A stretch of 64,000 nucleotides of DNA from Pseudoips prasinana (lineage: Eukaryota; Arthropoda; Insecta; Lepidoptera; Nolidae), in contig OX621255.1 in the NCBI GenBank assembly GCA_951640165.1, positions 8,680,001 through 8,744,000 on the forward strand, written 5' to 3'. The first letter of the stretch is position 1, and each line of letters starts with the position of its first letter. The notes below the pieces were generated by a model. That model saw only the letters and a list, made by a program, of their open reading frames with translations. It ran no database searches and had not been told where the DNA came from. The position numbers and the translations under genes were made by a program. Positions 9,727 through 21,285 of this stretch are shown here, in pieces.

Positions 9727-11842
9727 TCCGTTTTATTTTATTAGTCTGAAACAATGTGCTTTTAAATATAGAGAGCATTATTTTGCATAAGAAATTTCTG
9801 TTACCAATATTATAAAGAGAATATATTAGATTCTTTGTAAATTTGTTGTTTTTAAACTACTAAACTCTAAACCAATTAACAAAGAGACTAGACAGCGATA
9901 ACTTTTTCTCGTGCGGTTGTTGTCTTCCAAAAAAAAGAGGAACCAATTGATGCAATGAGATAGTGGCCAGATACAAGAAGATTGTGAACCTAACGAGATG
10001 GGATCGGGTTGAGTAAATTTGTCTCTTCCTACAAATGTTTAATCCATTTATATAAATTAATATGTTTGTATGTTCCCTATGGACTCCGCTAGAAATCCAG
10101 CGATTTTGAATAAGTGTTCAGCCTATCTTGATAGAAGCCTAGAGGTAAAGTTTCACTATCTTAGAAACAGAAATAAACTTCAGCTAACTCATCGTCGAAC
10201 AAATTACGGTAAAAGAAACCTGCTTTTTGGAAGAATGAACCTAAATAATAACTTATCAAAATCTAAAGGAATGTAAAAACCTAAATGTGGTACATAATTA
10301 AGCTCAAGGCACATTTACTAACGATGATAAAATAGAAAATAAATAAAGGACAATAAAAAAACATATTTTCCATTTCATTTTTTGACTTATCAAATTTTAA
10401 TTATAGTATATATAATTTTCACTCTGATGTTGACTTTTGTTTTGTGATATAATTATAATTAGTACTAATAATAATCAATTGAACTAATGAATTTAACAAT
10501 TGACTTATTAGAATGTCCTTAAGTCCACCATATGAAATTAATATTTTACAAAAGTTATTACGATGCCAGACGAGGTTATTACATATTATGCCATAACTCT
10601 GTATTTCATTTAAACAAGTGTATGTACCTAATTTTTTTATGAGAGTGAAGTACTTTAAACCTAAGTTTTGTAATTGGGATACGGTAGATGAGGCTACAAT
10701 GAGTTTCTAGATTTTTAGAGGGATTTTCGATTCAATTTGAAACCAATTAAATATATTACAACACATTAAACATCAAATATATATTAAACAGCAAATTAAA
10801 TATATGTATAGGTATAGTCATTCAATAAATCTCTCCACAGTTTCTTATGTAAATAAACGGAAGACGATTACTCTCCGCTGCCTGATCCCGCAACATGATA
10901 ACTGTGAGTGAGTGAATGATAAGCGAATGATAGAGGAAGTGTCAACTCGTAGGCAAATGAGTTGAAAATGGCAACATGGCGTCTGGGTGGTCGTCGCTCC
11001 TCGCTCCCACAGGTGCAGAAATAAAGTAGCAAATATGTTTTTGCTTTCTGATGTTGTGTAATGCGAAGATGATTTCGGTATTTCACGGTTAGTGTCAGGA
11101 AGTGAAGGTTAGGTCTAACTGATTGTCTGTTTGAGGAAATGTTATGGTGTTACGGTAGTGAAGTTACGTGTTTGCTAAGTACCTAAGTTATGGTGGGAAA
11201 TATTTACAATACATTACGAAGAAGTCTAGAATGTCATGTAATGATTTGAATACTAAGCTTAGCAGATTTCCACTTACTTACAAGATACGGAATTATTGTA
11301 TCAAGTAAAAATTTGTTATTCTACTATTAACCTTAGAATTTTGCTTCATCTGAAAAATTAATCTAAAAACTTGGCAGTGTTATAGTTTTTGCGCTTAAGG
11401 TCTTACCGATCGCGCCGCATTGGATTATGAGAGCGAAGAAATAGAGAGTAGTATTTGTGATTGCACATATACTTGTGTTCTATAATATAATATAGCCAAT
11501 GCTAGAAGCACTACTACTGCAGTAATTCCATGAAAACTATAAATTTACTCTATTATTTTCTTTTTGAAATGAACTTTAATTCCTTACTTATAGATATATT
11601 AAAGAGTTTGGGAAATTAAGATTTAAATGTCATGAAATTTATAATTTGTATTTATTTTTTTATTTTATTTTTAATACATTAAATATGGATCTTTTAAAAT
11701 AAATTATAATAATAAGTAATACATTATTTACTGTAATAAATAAACCCACTTTCAAGATGCTCAGAATTAAACTAGGTAAGGGTGCTAAATTGCAATTAGA
11801 ATATAAATGTAAATGCTATAAATACTCTTATAACTCTTTTCC
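9727..11842. other. Long unannotated stretch
   Basis: No gene found. A stretch at 11063-11110 ('gaagatgatttcggtatttc') resembles 12556-12605 ('gaagatggctttgatatttc'), so both may be scraps of one old repeat. The 68-codon (10070-10276) and 72-codon (minus, 10868-11086) frames are not supported. Confidence 0.4.
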
Positions 11843-12310
11843 CCAAGGCTGGCAATATCCAATTTTGCGTATAACTCTAGTCTCACCCGTATAAACTAAT
11901 TTATACGGTTCAAAATAAATTGAACAGAAAATTATTAAAATAAGTATAATCCAGAGTGAAATATAACAAAATCATAAATTGTAATAAAAATATAATCTTT
12001 ATGACAAATCTAATACAACAAAGTTTTTGCTACTCATAAAGTGCACTAATATAAAAACAATGCACACTGAATTTGAATTTTTCGAGGATTATTTTATTTT
12101 AAGCATTTTTAGAGGTGACTTTGTGATTATTTTACCGAGTTAAATTAGTTGTATCTCGTTTTGAGATCAATGATGTCCTACAAAATATAGTAAAATTTGG
12201 CTTATATGTTTCTTAAAAAGAAGAACTTCGATATTGGTAAAAAAAACTTGCAGAAAGCCACCTATTTGGCTGATTTCAGCGTCTCCATACTTAACTACCA
12301 CCATCGATTG
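11843..12310. repeat. Dispersed repeat P, copy 1
   Basis: It matches 47244-47830 in the same order over about 500 bp: 'ggcaatatccaattttgcgt', 'gtttttgctactcataaagt', 'tttcgaggattattttattt' and 'ttggctgatttcagcg' have counterparts there. The copies are old and noncoding, with no clear terminal repeats. A 62-codon frame overlapping it is a by-product. Confidence 0.55.
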
Positions 12311-14554
12311 TTAAGAAGGCATTATAATATTCAGTATTATCTTGAAGGTATCAAAATTGAAAAGATCCATAGAATCACATTATGACAACAGCCTATAATA
12401 ATCAAAGCAATAAAACCACTAAGCTCTATGATTGGTTAAAGCATTATACAATCGATTCGTAAATGAATTCGTAATAATAATTGGCCATTACAGGAAGAGT
12501 GCGCATAGTTATTTGATTGCAGTACGCGAATAGGGTCATGCGCAAGTTATATAACATGAAGATGGCTTTGATATTTCACGCTGGAACGTTAGGAAGTGAG
12601 GTCGAAGTGTTCCAACGATGTTGCTACGTGGGAAAGTATTAAATTTCTTAGTTAGCTATCAGGTACAAAGTTTAAACTCGTTCATTGTGAAAGAAGGAGC
12701 ACTGGAACATAGTTTATGGTTTACATTTTGCTATATATTTTCTTCGCCTCCTGTACTTGGTGACAGGACAGCATACCGTGAAACTGATACGAAGTTCAGA
12801 TATATTTAGATTGAGTATATGATTAGATTTTCTAGTGCTGAAATTATACCACACTTTCTAAAAATATGAATTCTAAATTTGAATATGCCATAATTATTAT
12901 TGGAGTAAAAATCCTATTAGTTGATTTCTTTTTGCTGGCTGGAAATAATTTCAGGATATTTCCGGCAAAGGTTGACAGTGCGAAACTCTACTATAATCTT
13001 ATAAGAATCTTCAGGAGTATTGCTTGACCATAGACTTTCTTATTCTTTTTTCTTCTATATTTATAATATGAGTATTCTATGTTATTTCATTTGAATAACG
13101 TCGAATATATAAACTTTGAAAATTTAGACGTATTTTTTTCCAGTAGTATAAAGCCTGTGATGTTAGTGTTAATTTCATACGTACGTAAAGGGAAGGTACA
13201 GGAATACCGAGAATAAGGGACAGTAATGGGTACTGTCCCTTATTCTCTGTATACCCTTCAGTTCATCTATAAAAAATTACTAAACTGGACTAAAAGGCTG
13301 ATATTTTACTTCCGGAAGATTAATAAAGATGATCAAATTCTATCACTAAGAATAATTTATAGATCAACCAGATATAATAGTTAAAGTTGAATGCACTTAG
13401 GTACTATTTTTTATTTATAATGGAACCACTGCCTTAGTGAATAATAACAATTATGTACTGGTTGAATTTCCGCCATGCGGTCAGCCACATGTGTGAGATT
13501 TAATTACAGCGCACAAATATGTCACATGTGGCACAGAACGAGTAGCAGCTCTTGTCCAAGTTCGCAGGCTTTCCGTGCTCGTCGAGCTACTGGAGCGTAA
13601 AACCGGTAACATCCTGATGAAACACAACACTAGCTTGACCAAAAAGGTTTTATTATTACATTATTACCATGAATGCAAAAAGTCTTCAATACTAAACGCA
13701 ATCTTATTTCAAATCCGGACCGTCTATTGTCAGTTGACATGACGGATACCTGAATGAATAAGAGAATGAATTAGCCAAGTTCGCGATTGATTGGCCGTAA
13801 CAAATCCGTGATGCAACTCATTCAACTGATAGATCACCACAGATAATAAATACCGATGATTTTAATTAGCTGATTTAGCATGGGTTTAGTTAATTGGAAG
13901 GTTATTGCTCTCACTTATCAAATTATACATTTTTGCGCGTGACTGTTAATCAGGGTCATGAAACTTTGCATGTATGTAGTTTTATTAATATACGCATTCC
14001 AAAGAAAGCATTGCTTGTGAGCATTAAAAAACAACAAAAGTCGTTACTCGTTGTATGTATGAGAAACGCACGATACAAGCCCTTGTTCTAGAAAAATACA
14101 CTTCCCTTTATTATGTAAAAAACTCCTAAGAAGTAGAAGGAGAAGGCAATTAAAATTAAGCAGTATTGAATATTCTGTAACGATTTGAATACTTATCTAT
14201 AATTTTTATTGACCCAAAAAATATTATTACATACCTTTACGATCAATGGAAGATGGGTCGACCATGATGGAAAACTTTAACGCTGCATAAATGAAGTTCA
14301 AATGCTTTTTTTCAATTAATAAGGCAGTAGTGAATAAAGATAAAAGAAGAAAATAAAAGAACTGCTTCTTATGTAGGAGGTGAAAATCGTCTTTAGGTGC
14401 TAAGCCGATGAAGTAAGTAAGTATTAGCACTACAAAAATACCTTTTAAGAGCCCAGAATCACTTCAAGTATATCGGAAATATCTGACCACTTTTAGAGAC
14501 AAGTCTACTCTTATGATTTCATAATTATGATGGTCTCGCTGATAGTGGCAGAGG
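12311..14554. other. Long unannotated stretch
   Basis: Apart from the hairpin at 13191-13258, nothing stands out. Short frames at 12618-12809, 13894-14091 and 14227-14430 (minus) have no recognisable family. Confidence 0.4.
13191..13258. repeat. Hairpin with 17-bp perfect stem
   Basis: Bases 13209-13225 pair perfectly with 13231-13247 across the 5-base loop 'atggg'. Weaker pairing extends outward ('ggaaggtaca' against 'atacccttc'). It may be a tiny palindromic insertion. Function unknown. Confidence 0.6.
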
Positions 14555-14640
14555 TCACATGCAAACCTAACGGCTTTACTCTCCGAGGCAAGGGGAACGA
14601 CAGCCCCGTCTTCCTGGCTTCGGGCTGCTAGTAAGAGTTT
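14555..14640 (-). mobile_element. SINE family D fragment
   Basis: It shares 'acggctttac', 'tctccgaggca' and 'cttcgggctgcta' with the larger copy at 24456-24792, in the same orientation. Only the part away from the tRNA-like head remains. Confidence 0.5.
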
Positions 14641-17256
14641 TACTGCCGAAAAAATCCCAAAAACATTTTACCCTTCCAACTGGTCTTTAATATTTGAACA
14701 GACGACCTAATTCTATATGCTGTGGTACAGGCAAGCAATGGAGCCCAAGTGGTACATAGAACTAAGATTGTAAAATAAGTACCTATAGCATTTATTAGCA
14801 AGCACGTTTCGTTCTCGTTTGTCTGTCGGAAGTAATTGGAACAATGCAGGTTGCAATTGGTTACAATACTATTTGTCCGCAATCGTGTCCAGTTCAATTA
14901 TTGCTTTGCGCGAAAGGGTCAGTGTTGCCAATAATGTTTACGTTCGGAAACTAACAATAGACAAGTGATGACAAAAAGTTTCTCGTATTGTTCTGATGGG
15001 AATGTTATCATCGTTTACGAAATTGCTATGATGTTGGTCAAGGTGTATTTTATTACTTTTATTAGGTACATACATTGTATCTATTATAAGTTAGGTGAAT
15101 GCCTCGTTAGTCTTTGATTACCAGATCGAGCCATAAAGAGCTATTGGAATTTTTCGACCAAGAAAATTTATTAGTTTGACTCAGTTGTCAGAAAGTTGAC
15201 GGCGCTACACTCATGTAAATCTTATGTCTCTGAGCGGTCTTATCATGAGAGTGTAGGAATAGAGACTGTATTTGTTTGAGCGTTCACTCTTGTACACTCT
15301 AGTAAGATCCGCACAGGTGGCTAATCTTCATTAAGACTGGGATTGGCATTAGTGAATCTGTATATTTACCCAATTGATCCAACCAGTCAAATCTTTAAAC
15401 CTACTGTTATAGATATTTTCGATTTTTATTCTATAATAATAATAAACAACTCTTTAATGACAATTGATTTAAATTGTCAATAACTGAAGAATTTAGATCG
15501 AAGCCCCACATGATATAATTAAAATGAAATGTGCTAGTATAATTTAATTGAACTTCTATCAAATATTTTCTGGGTCCAGCTTACATGCAGTCAACTTTTT
15601 AAATATATTGGTTTCCAAAATCAATAACAGTATTTGCATTATATCCATAAGTCCACGAACTAATTTTTTTTTTTAAGTACTAATAACAATATGTAATAAT
15701 ATTAGTTGCATTGATAATAATTGTATTTTATATTGTTGTACAAATTTAAATACCTTTACTTCATCTTCTGTATAAATCACACAGAAAGGTCAAGGAAATA
15801 TAGTTCGTTCAAACTAGTTGATTTGTTCTATCTACCTACCTATCTAGACAAGTTCAAGCGTGCATTCCTACAGTAACACTCTACTAAACCGAATTGACAG
15901 ATCTATTAATGTATTTTACATACAAACTTCGTCGAAATTAAAAGTAATTCAAGCTTGTTTCATTTCTTTAAGGCAGAACCAGAGCTATTGCTAGCTATTC
16001 TGACGTTTACATCACCACAATAATTTAAATGTCATTACATCTCTTTCTTATATACGCCGTATGAAAAGAACAGTCAAACTACTAATACACGCACTAATTA
16101 TATTCACTGGTTCTACCGTGTCGTATTTCCCACAGTATTTCGCTGAAAACTATATTGACACAACTAAAGATGCCCCGTCCATTCATAAAAACTATATTAG
16201 AAAGAAATAATACGATATTAAAATTAATTTAGTTGGTATTGCATGGAATCAGGGGCAAATAAATAGAAATAAAACATGATCACCTGCTACAAAAGACAAA
16301 CGGTTTAAAACTATTCAAAAAAAGATTGCCTTTGCAGCCTAAAGCAGCACTTAGCATTGCAATGGCACAGTGATCTTTTTTTTTCCTTTTTCACGTTCCC
16401 GCGCACAGATTATAAAGATTACTTTTTTTCAACTGTTGGCGCGTACAATTAAACGAAAATGAAAGTTTCGATTAGTTTTTGCTATAGTTCACTTTCGTTG
16501 GGTGCCATAGATAATGAGATGTCAGTACTGTTATTATGATGTCTGGCACCGTGTGATATATTGAGGACTTCATTGGATGAATCATGCGGCTAATACATTT
16601 ACAGTAATTGCTTTTGAGAAAATGTAGAAATTTATTATAGAGACGTGGGTCTCGACAAAAAGTTTTATTGGATCAAGTAATAAAAGTTATTGATAAGTTA
16701 ATAAAATCTTTTACGTTTTTTATGACTCGTGACTATTTATTGATAATTGTAAGTTGAGTGCTGTAAAAATGCCGGCTGCAGTTACAATAATCTTGGACAA
16801 TGAATTGAAGTGAATAAGTAAATTACCATAGACTACAAGCACATGTATCCTATGCCAATCTAATAAATTAATTATATTAGTATATACCAGACATATGTAA
16901 CTAAGGTTTTTCAAATAGCGCCATAAAATCGCCTTGAAAAATTACCTTGTAAAAGATTTTTAATACGGTAATACCTAAGTATCCTTAAAGTAAAAAAGGT
17001 TTGATGATTTTGAAATATCGATTTGCTTTATGCTTGTCCCAAAATTCGTATATGTAAATCGAGTGTGTGGGGAGAGGGGTCTTATGTCAGATGTTTGTCA
17101 TTTCAAAACATATGGCAAAATCATCAAAAGTCTTTGCAAGAAAAGTAATTTTTAGCGTGAATGTTTATAAATAAATTGTTCATCAAATCAATATTCAGGT
17201 AATGAAACTAGGAACTAACCTTGATCTTTTTGTTTTAAAATATCCTTGTTATACAG
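14641..17256. other. Long AT-rich stretch, nothing recognised
   Basis: Frames of 85 codons (minus, 14640-14897) and 64 codons (minus, 16720-16914) show no domain or splice support. If the exon at 17257 is real, part of this region would be its upstream intron. Confidence 0.4.
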
Positions 17257-17425
17257 ATGCAGACGAGAGGTAGATACTGACTTAGAAACATTGGGCCACC
17301 GTATGGGACAGTTTGCTATAAACAACAATGATTCACAACGCATTGTCTATGCGATGCGTCAAGCGCAAACTCAAGGACATGATGACAGAATGCTCGGTGC
17401 AATCTGCAATTTGTTTAGATTATAA
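17257..17425 (+). CDS. Candidate 3'-terminal exon of an unidentified gene
   Basis: A polypyrimidine stretch and 'ttgttatacag' form a good splice acceptor at 17256. The frame then runs open for 55 codons from 17258 to a TAA at 17423-17425. One leading base would complete a split codon. The peptide begins CRREVDTDLETLGHRMGQF and ends MLGAICNLFRL. It is polar, unbiased and unlike translated AT-rich noise: D, E, R, Q, H and N alternate with hydrophobic residues, suggesting amphipathic helices. An AATAAA lies downstream at 17643. I do not recognise the family. The pattern loosely recalls C-terminal tails of MADF/BESS-type proteins, but that is only an impression. It could equally be a fragment of an unfamiliar transposon. 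The upstream exons were not found. Confidence 0.35.
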
Positions 17426-17877
17426 TAGCAATTTTGTCATAACCGTAAATTGTTAAGTAATATGATTTTATGTGTGTATTTATGGTAGGAGTGTAGGTAC
17501 AAGACTTGTGATGGAACCATTTGATATGGCATGGTGAAATTCCAATATTTATTAATATTTTACCTACTCGATTGATTCGTAAAATCTATCATTTTTCTAT
17601 CTATCATATAGATATTTTTAATTTTTTTGTAAAATTCATATTAATAAAGTATTGTATAATGAATATATACATACATAAGTATAATGAAATCGCAGAAAAT
17701 TGATATTTAATCACGTAATCTAATTATTCCAAATGATATTATAAGTCGAACGCAATAGGTAGCCGTCTATTCTGCCGAATTAGACAGGCTGAATCACCTT
17801 GTCTTATGGTACGGGCAACTGACATAGTATTTATAAAGGCAACCAAGATTTTCCAAAGTGGAACGTTCTTTAGGTGC
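17426..17877. other. AT-rich stretch
   Basis: It would be the 3' untranslated region of the candidate exon above if that is real. Otherwise nothing is seen. Confidence 0.35.
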
Positions 17878-18175
17878 GTTGAGCACTTTTTGGTTCGTTG
17901 GCACAAAAATCATGGAACTCGCGTCATCGTCACGTCACGCCACTCTTCCCATTAGCTATATGTATGTATGTATACTGTATTTGTACTTTTTGGGTGAACA
18001 AAAAGCGTGAATTTCGCGTCGGCGTCACGTCACGCTTCCCATGGGCTATACTATTATATTGTAGATTATTTAGATTAGAAGTGCAAAAAATAAGTGTTCA
18101 CTTCGACGACACGGACTCTCACAGACTATATTTAATTTCAATAAAATAAGGATAGTCGAGCCTTCCTACATTGTT
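17878..18175. repeat. Diverged about 95-bp tandem repeat, block 1
   Basis: Two units share 'actttttgggtgaacaaaaa', a 'cgcgtc...gtcacgtcacgc' block and 'cccat.agctata'. They start near 17885 and 17982. The same unit recurs as block 2 at 18484-18630. Confidence 0.55.
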
Positions 18176-18483
18176 TAGTAATTGAATGCTTCTCAATAAA
18201 CAATAACATGTAAGTGTCTTAATTACAAATGCTTAATTAATGGAAGAAAGTGTGAGAGCTTAATACAAAATCCTATGACCGTAAACACAGATCGTGCGAA
18301 CTACGCTCACAATGAGCAGACTTTTTAAAACGCCAGATAATGGTTTAAAACCATTCATTATAGTCACGATATTTGTCAATAAATCAGTTGCTGGGATTTG
18401 TTTATCTAACTCTATAAGTAGTACAAGTAGGCAAGGTATTTTTTTTGGGTATTTCTGAGATTTTGGAAGTGAAACCTCTTTAT

Positions 18484-18630
18484 GCGCGTTGAGTACTTTT
18501 TGCATGAACAAAAATCATGGATCTTGCGTCATCGTCACCAAACGTTTTCCGTGAACTATATGTATACTGTGTACTTATTGGGTGAACAAAAAGCGTGAAA
18601 TATCGCGTTATTGTCACCAGCTATATAATA
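18484..18630. repeat. Diverged tandem repeat, block 2
   Basis: Two further units of the 17878 repeat: 'gcgttgagtactttttgcat', then 'ttgggtgaacaaaaagcgtg', each followed by 'gtcatcgtcacc' or 'ttattgtcacc'. The intervening 300 bp are not repetitive. Confidence 0.55.
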
Positions 18631-18928
18631 ATAATAATAATAATAATAATAGCTTTATTTCTTCTCTCACACAGAAAATAGGTACATGAAAAATGTCTTA
18701 TTAACAATTAATTCATTAATGTTTGCTTAACATTGTAGAGGTGAAATCTGTGTGAGAGACTGGTATCCGTACTAGGTGGTAAACCTGTATGACAGATGAC
18801 CAGCCTCTCCTAACTCTAGACATGAAGATGTAATTTGGCATTCAATGATTAAGTTGTGTTGAGGAAGTATATCAGTATTCGAGGTGTGTGTGTGTGTGTG
18901 TGGTGTGTCTATGTGTGTGTGTGTGTGT

Positions 18929-18966
<38 letters not shown>

Positions 18967-18999
18967 TGTGTCTGTGTGTATGTGGTGTGGGTGCGTGTG

Positions 19000-19031
<32 letters not shown>

Positions 19032-19247
19032 AGTGTAGTGCGATCTTAAATATGAAATAACTATGATGGGATAAATAGAAGATTTTCAGTTTCTTCATAG
19101 TTAAGAGATTTTAGCCAATTAGAAATTTTTTGTTTGCATTGATAATTAGTTAGGGAGTAAATATTTAATTTTTGATTAATTTTATTATATAGATATCGTC
19201 CCCGAAAATATGTATACTGTTTATCCCTGTGTTTTTAATATACATTA
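18625..19247 (-). pseudogene. CR1/Jockey-like LINE 3' end, 5'-truncated
   Basis: On the minus strand 19230-19061 encodes a terminal reverse-transcriptase piece. It reads F-R-G-R-Y-L-Y-N-K-I, then I-Y-S-L-T, then N-W-L-K-S-L-N-Y-E-E-T-E-N-L-L, with a stop at about 19061. That is the C-terminal pattern of CR1/Jockey-type LINE proteins. A 3' untranslated region of some 430 bp follows, carrying a GT/AC microsatellite, and it ends in 'gaaataaagct' with an (ATT)n tail at 18625-18652. A short Helitron abuts the truncated side at 19248. Catalytic parts are absent. Confidence 0.65.
18884..19030. repeat. Compound GT microsatellite
   Basis: About 145 bp of TG repeats broken by GGTGTGTC and TATG variants, inside the LINE 3' region. 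The 108-codon minus-strand frame rich in His-Thr (18772-19098) is a translation of this repeat. Confidence 0.9.
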
Positions 19248-19425
19248 CTAGCAGTGTCCCGCGGTGGTACATGCCTTAAACTTTATAAATTATAGCCTAT
19301 GTGTTATTCGGATCGGAAGCTATATTACTACAAAGTTTCATCAAAATGCATTCGGTAGTTTTCCCGTGAAAGAGTAACAATAAACATCCATACTCACAAA
19401 CTTTTGCATTAATAATATTAGTAGA
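19248..19425 (-). mobile_element. Short Lep1-like Helitron
   Basis: The minus-strand 5' end is 'tctactaatattattaatgc' (19425 inward) and the 3' end is CTAG at 19248-19251, preceded by a 'ccgcgg' hairpin region. It is 178 bp, close to copies at 20433-20615 and 54871-56344 once the latter's mariner is removed. It is noncoding and nonautonomous. In the Helitron family the ends are TC and CTRR with a 3' hairpin. Confidence 0.75.
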
Positions 19426-19650
19426 ATATATACACAAAGAAATATCTCAATGTGAAGTATCAACTATCATATTGTAGATTATTTAGAATAAGTTTTAAAA
19501 ATAGTTTTAAGTTCTATCGGCAGTCTCCAAAGCCTACCCATGTTATTAAAGGTATCTTAGTGATGAAATAATTCGGGTAAACTTGAATAGTTATCGAGAT
19601 ATTAATCATGTTAAAATTGATAAATAGTCTGACAACATTACCTACTTCTT

Positions 19651-19880
19651 CTTCTTCTTAGCGTGTCGGTCGATGGCAAACTAATAAAAATTTTGTGGCT
19701 CAGAACGTGGCCACAATTATTGCCCTGCTTGTGGCATTCTTAAAATCCAGCCATGAACATGTGGTAGGGCAGGCTGACCCGAGTCCGGAGGACATTTAAG
19801 AATTTCCAGATCGGCTACGGCAATTGGTGTCCAGGCTTTCGGAAGCCGTAATAAAATGATCCGGTAAGAATTTATCTAAA
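19651..19880. repeat. Probable LINE-derived repeat
   Basis: A run of CTT triplets leads into 'agcgtgtcggtcgatggcaa' and GC-richer text up to 'tttcggaagccg'. A triplet tail next to GC-richer sequence fits the 3' end of an RTE-like element. No second copy was found here, so this is tentative. Confidence 0.35.
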
Positions 19881-20114
19881 ATAAATATTACCTACTGGTA
19901 CGCTTTTAGATTAAGTTTTATTTTAAGGGGTCTAGGTTTTATTAGCATTAAGAGATTTATTATTTTGTATATGCATTACGTCTGTAATAAAATTGTCCAG
20001 ATTAGTAGAAGGGCAAGTGAATAATGCCCAACTCGAGGGAATGCATCACGCTAATTGTAGGAATAAATTAGCTCTTCCCTGATTTTACTCGAATCCTCAG
20101 TAGGTATATAATTA

Positions 20115-20256
20115 GGTACAGACGCCAGCACATCCAGCTAGCCCAATCTGTCCAATTTCTTTTATAGATTTTCCACTTTATCACAAAAGCAAAAGGCTCA
20201 CTTTCAATTGGGGAAATTTGACAGATTGGGGTAGCTTGATGTGCTGGCGTCTGTAC
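20115..20256. mobile_element. MITE H, complete copy
   Basis: Inverted ends of about 43 bp with three mismatches start 'gtacagacgccagcacatc' at 20115 and mirror it at 20256, enclosing about 55 bp. Another full copy is 26989-27129. Right halves occur at 26735-26772 and 30781-30858. The arms are most of the element, so it can fold into one hairpin. Target duplication is unclear. Confidence 0.8.
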
Positions 20257-20432
20257 TTAAATCGTGCAGTATTTTCTAAAAGCTTAAGTAATTAAGTAAA
20301 CAGTTTGATTGTAATTGATGACTATTTTGTGCGCTGTAAATTGCGCTGTAATTGTTAAGTAAGAGAAATACTATTTCTTGCGCTTATATTTCTAATTTTA
20401 AAGAATAAAATGCAATATATCTAGATATGGTA

Positions 20433-20615
20433 TCACACTAATATTATAAAGGCGATAGTTTGTGAGTGTGTGAGTTGTTTGTTACTTGTTCACGACTTCG
20501 GCCGTTTATGGAGCGATTTTAATAAAATTTGGTATGAAGTTAGCTTTCATCCTGCATTAACACATATGCTATAATTTATAAAGTTTAACTCGGGTAAAAC
20601 CGCGGGACCAGCTAG
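20433..20615 (+). mobile_element. Short Lep1-like Helitron
   Basis: 5' end 'tcacactaatattataaagg', 3' end 'accgcgggaccagctag' with CTAG at 20612-20615, followed by T. 183 bp, noncoding. It is the best intact match to the Helitron that the mariner has split at 54871-56344. Confidence 0.8.
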
Positions 20616-20969
20616 TCATATCATAAAATAACGGCGTTTGTGTCATTTTGCTCAGATTTTTGGTGATTGAATTAATCATTGGATGATCTCCAATATACTT
20701 TGCCATGGAAGTCCTAAACACATTTTTGGCGATCTTTGGATGAATTTTATTGGTCATTAACCCTAAGTATACCATAAAATTCGTCGTTTATCAATTCATT
20801 TTTGTAAAAAGTAATATAATATATACAAATTTCATGAGCGTGGAAATTCTATCGCTGTATCTCGTACTATTTGTTCACAGTTGGCAAACAAATTATTGGG
20901 TTGTGGTAATTGACGGTGCCTAATTAGACCGAATAATTGAATACTGGCCTGTGGAAGTGCCGTCACTAT
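20616..20969. other. Unannotated stretch
   Basis: Nothing recognised. The 68-codon minus-strand frame has no support. Confidence 0.4.
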
Positions 20970-21091
20970 GTACACACGGCTACATATCAAGCTATACATT
21001 TCAAGTCTAAGCTCGCGTTGTATAAGACTTCCATACAATGAGAGGTCAGCTTATATTGGAAATGTATAGCTTGATATGTAGCCGCGTGTAC
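20970..21091. repeat. 122-nt fold-back, 33-bp arms
   Basis: Arms 20970-21002 and 21059-21091 are reverse complements with one mismatch ('gtacacacggctacatatc' against the mirrored 'gatatgtagccgcgtgtac'), around a 56-nt loop. It could be a small MITE or a long hairpin transcript. No other copy was seen. Confidence 0.75.
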
Positions 21092-21285
21092 TCCATCAGC
21101 CGTGAGTGATGACTTACTGCATCGCATGCAGCACGATCCGAAAATCACAATTTCACACAAATAGTTTTGCTCATTGCGAAAATTGTGGTTTAATTGTATA
21201 GAAGCTAAGTTTGTTTGTGTAAATTAACTACTATGTAATTTAAAATCACGAGAAACCTTGATCAAATTTTTGTTAACCCAATGAC

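Noticed and set aside
17878..18630. CRISPR-like array from regularly repeated blocks
   Set aside because: Units are long, diverged and unevenly spaced in a eukaryotic genome; a decayed tandem repeat explains them.
18772..19098. 108-codon minus-strand frame rich in His and Thr
   Set aside because: It is the translation of the GT/AC microsatellite in a LINE 3' region.
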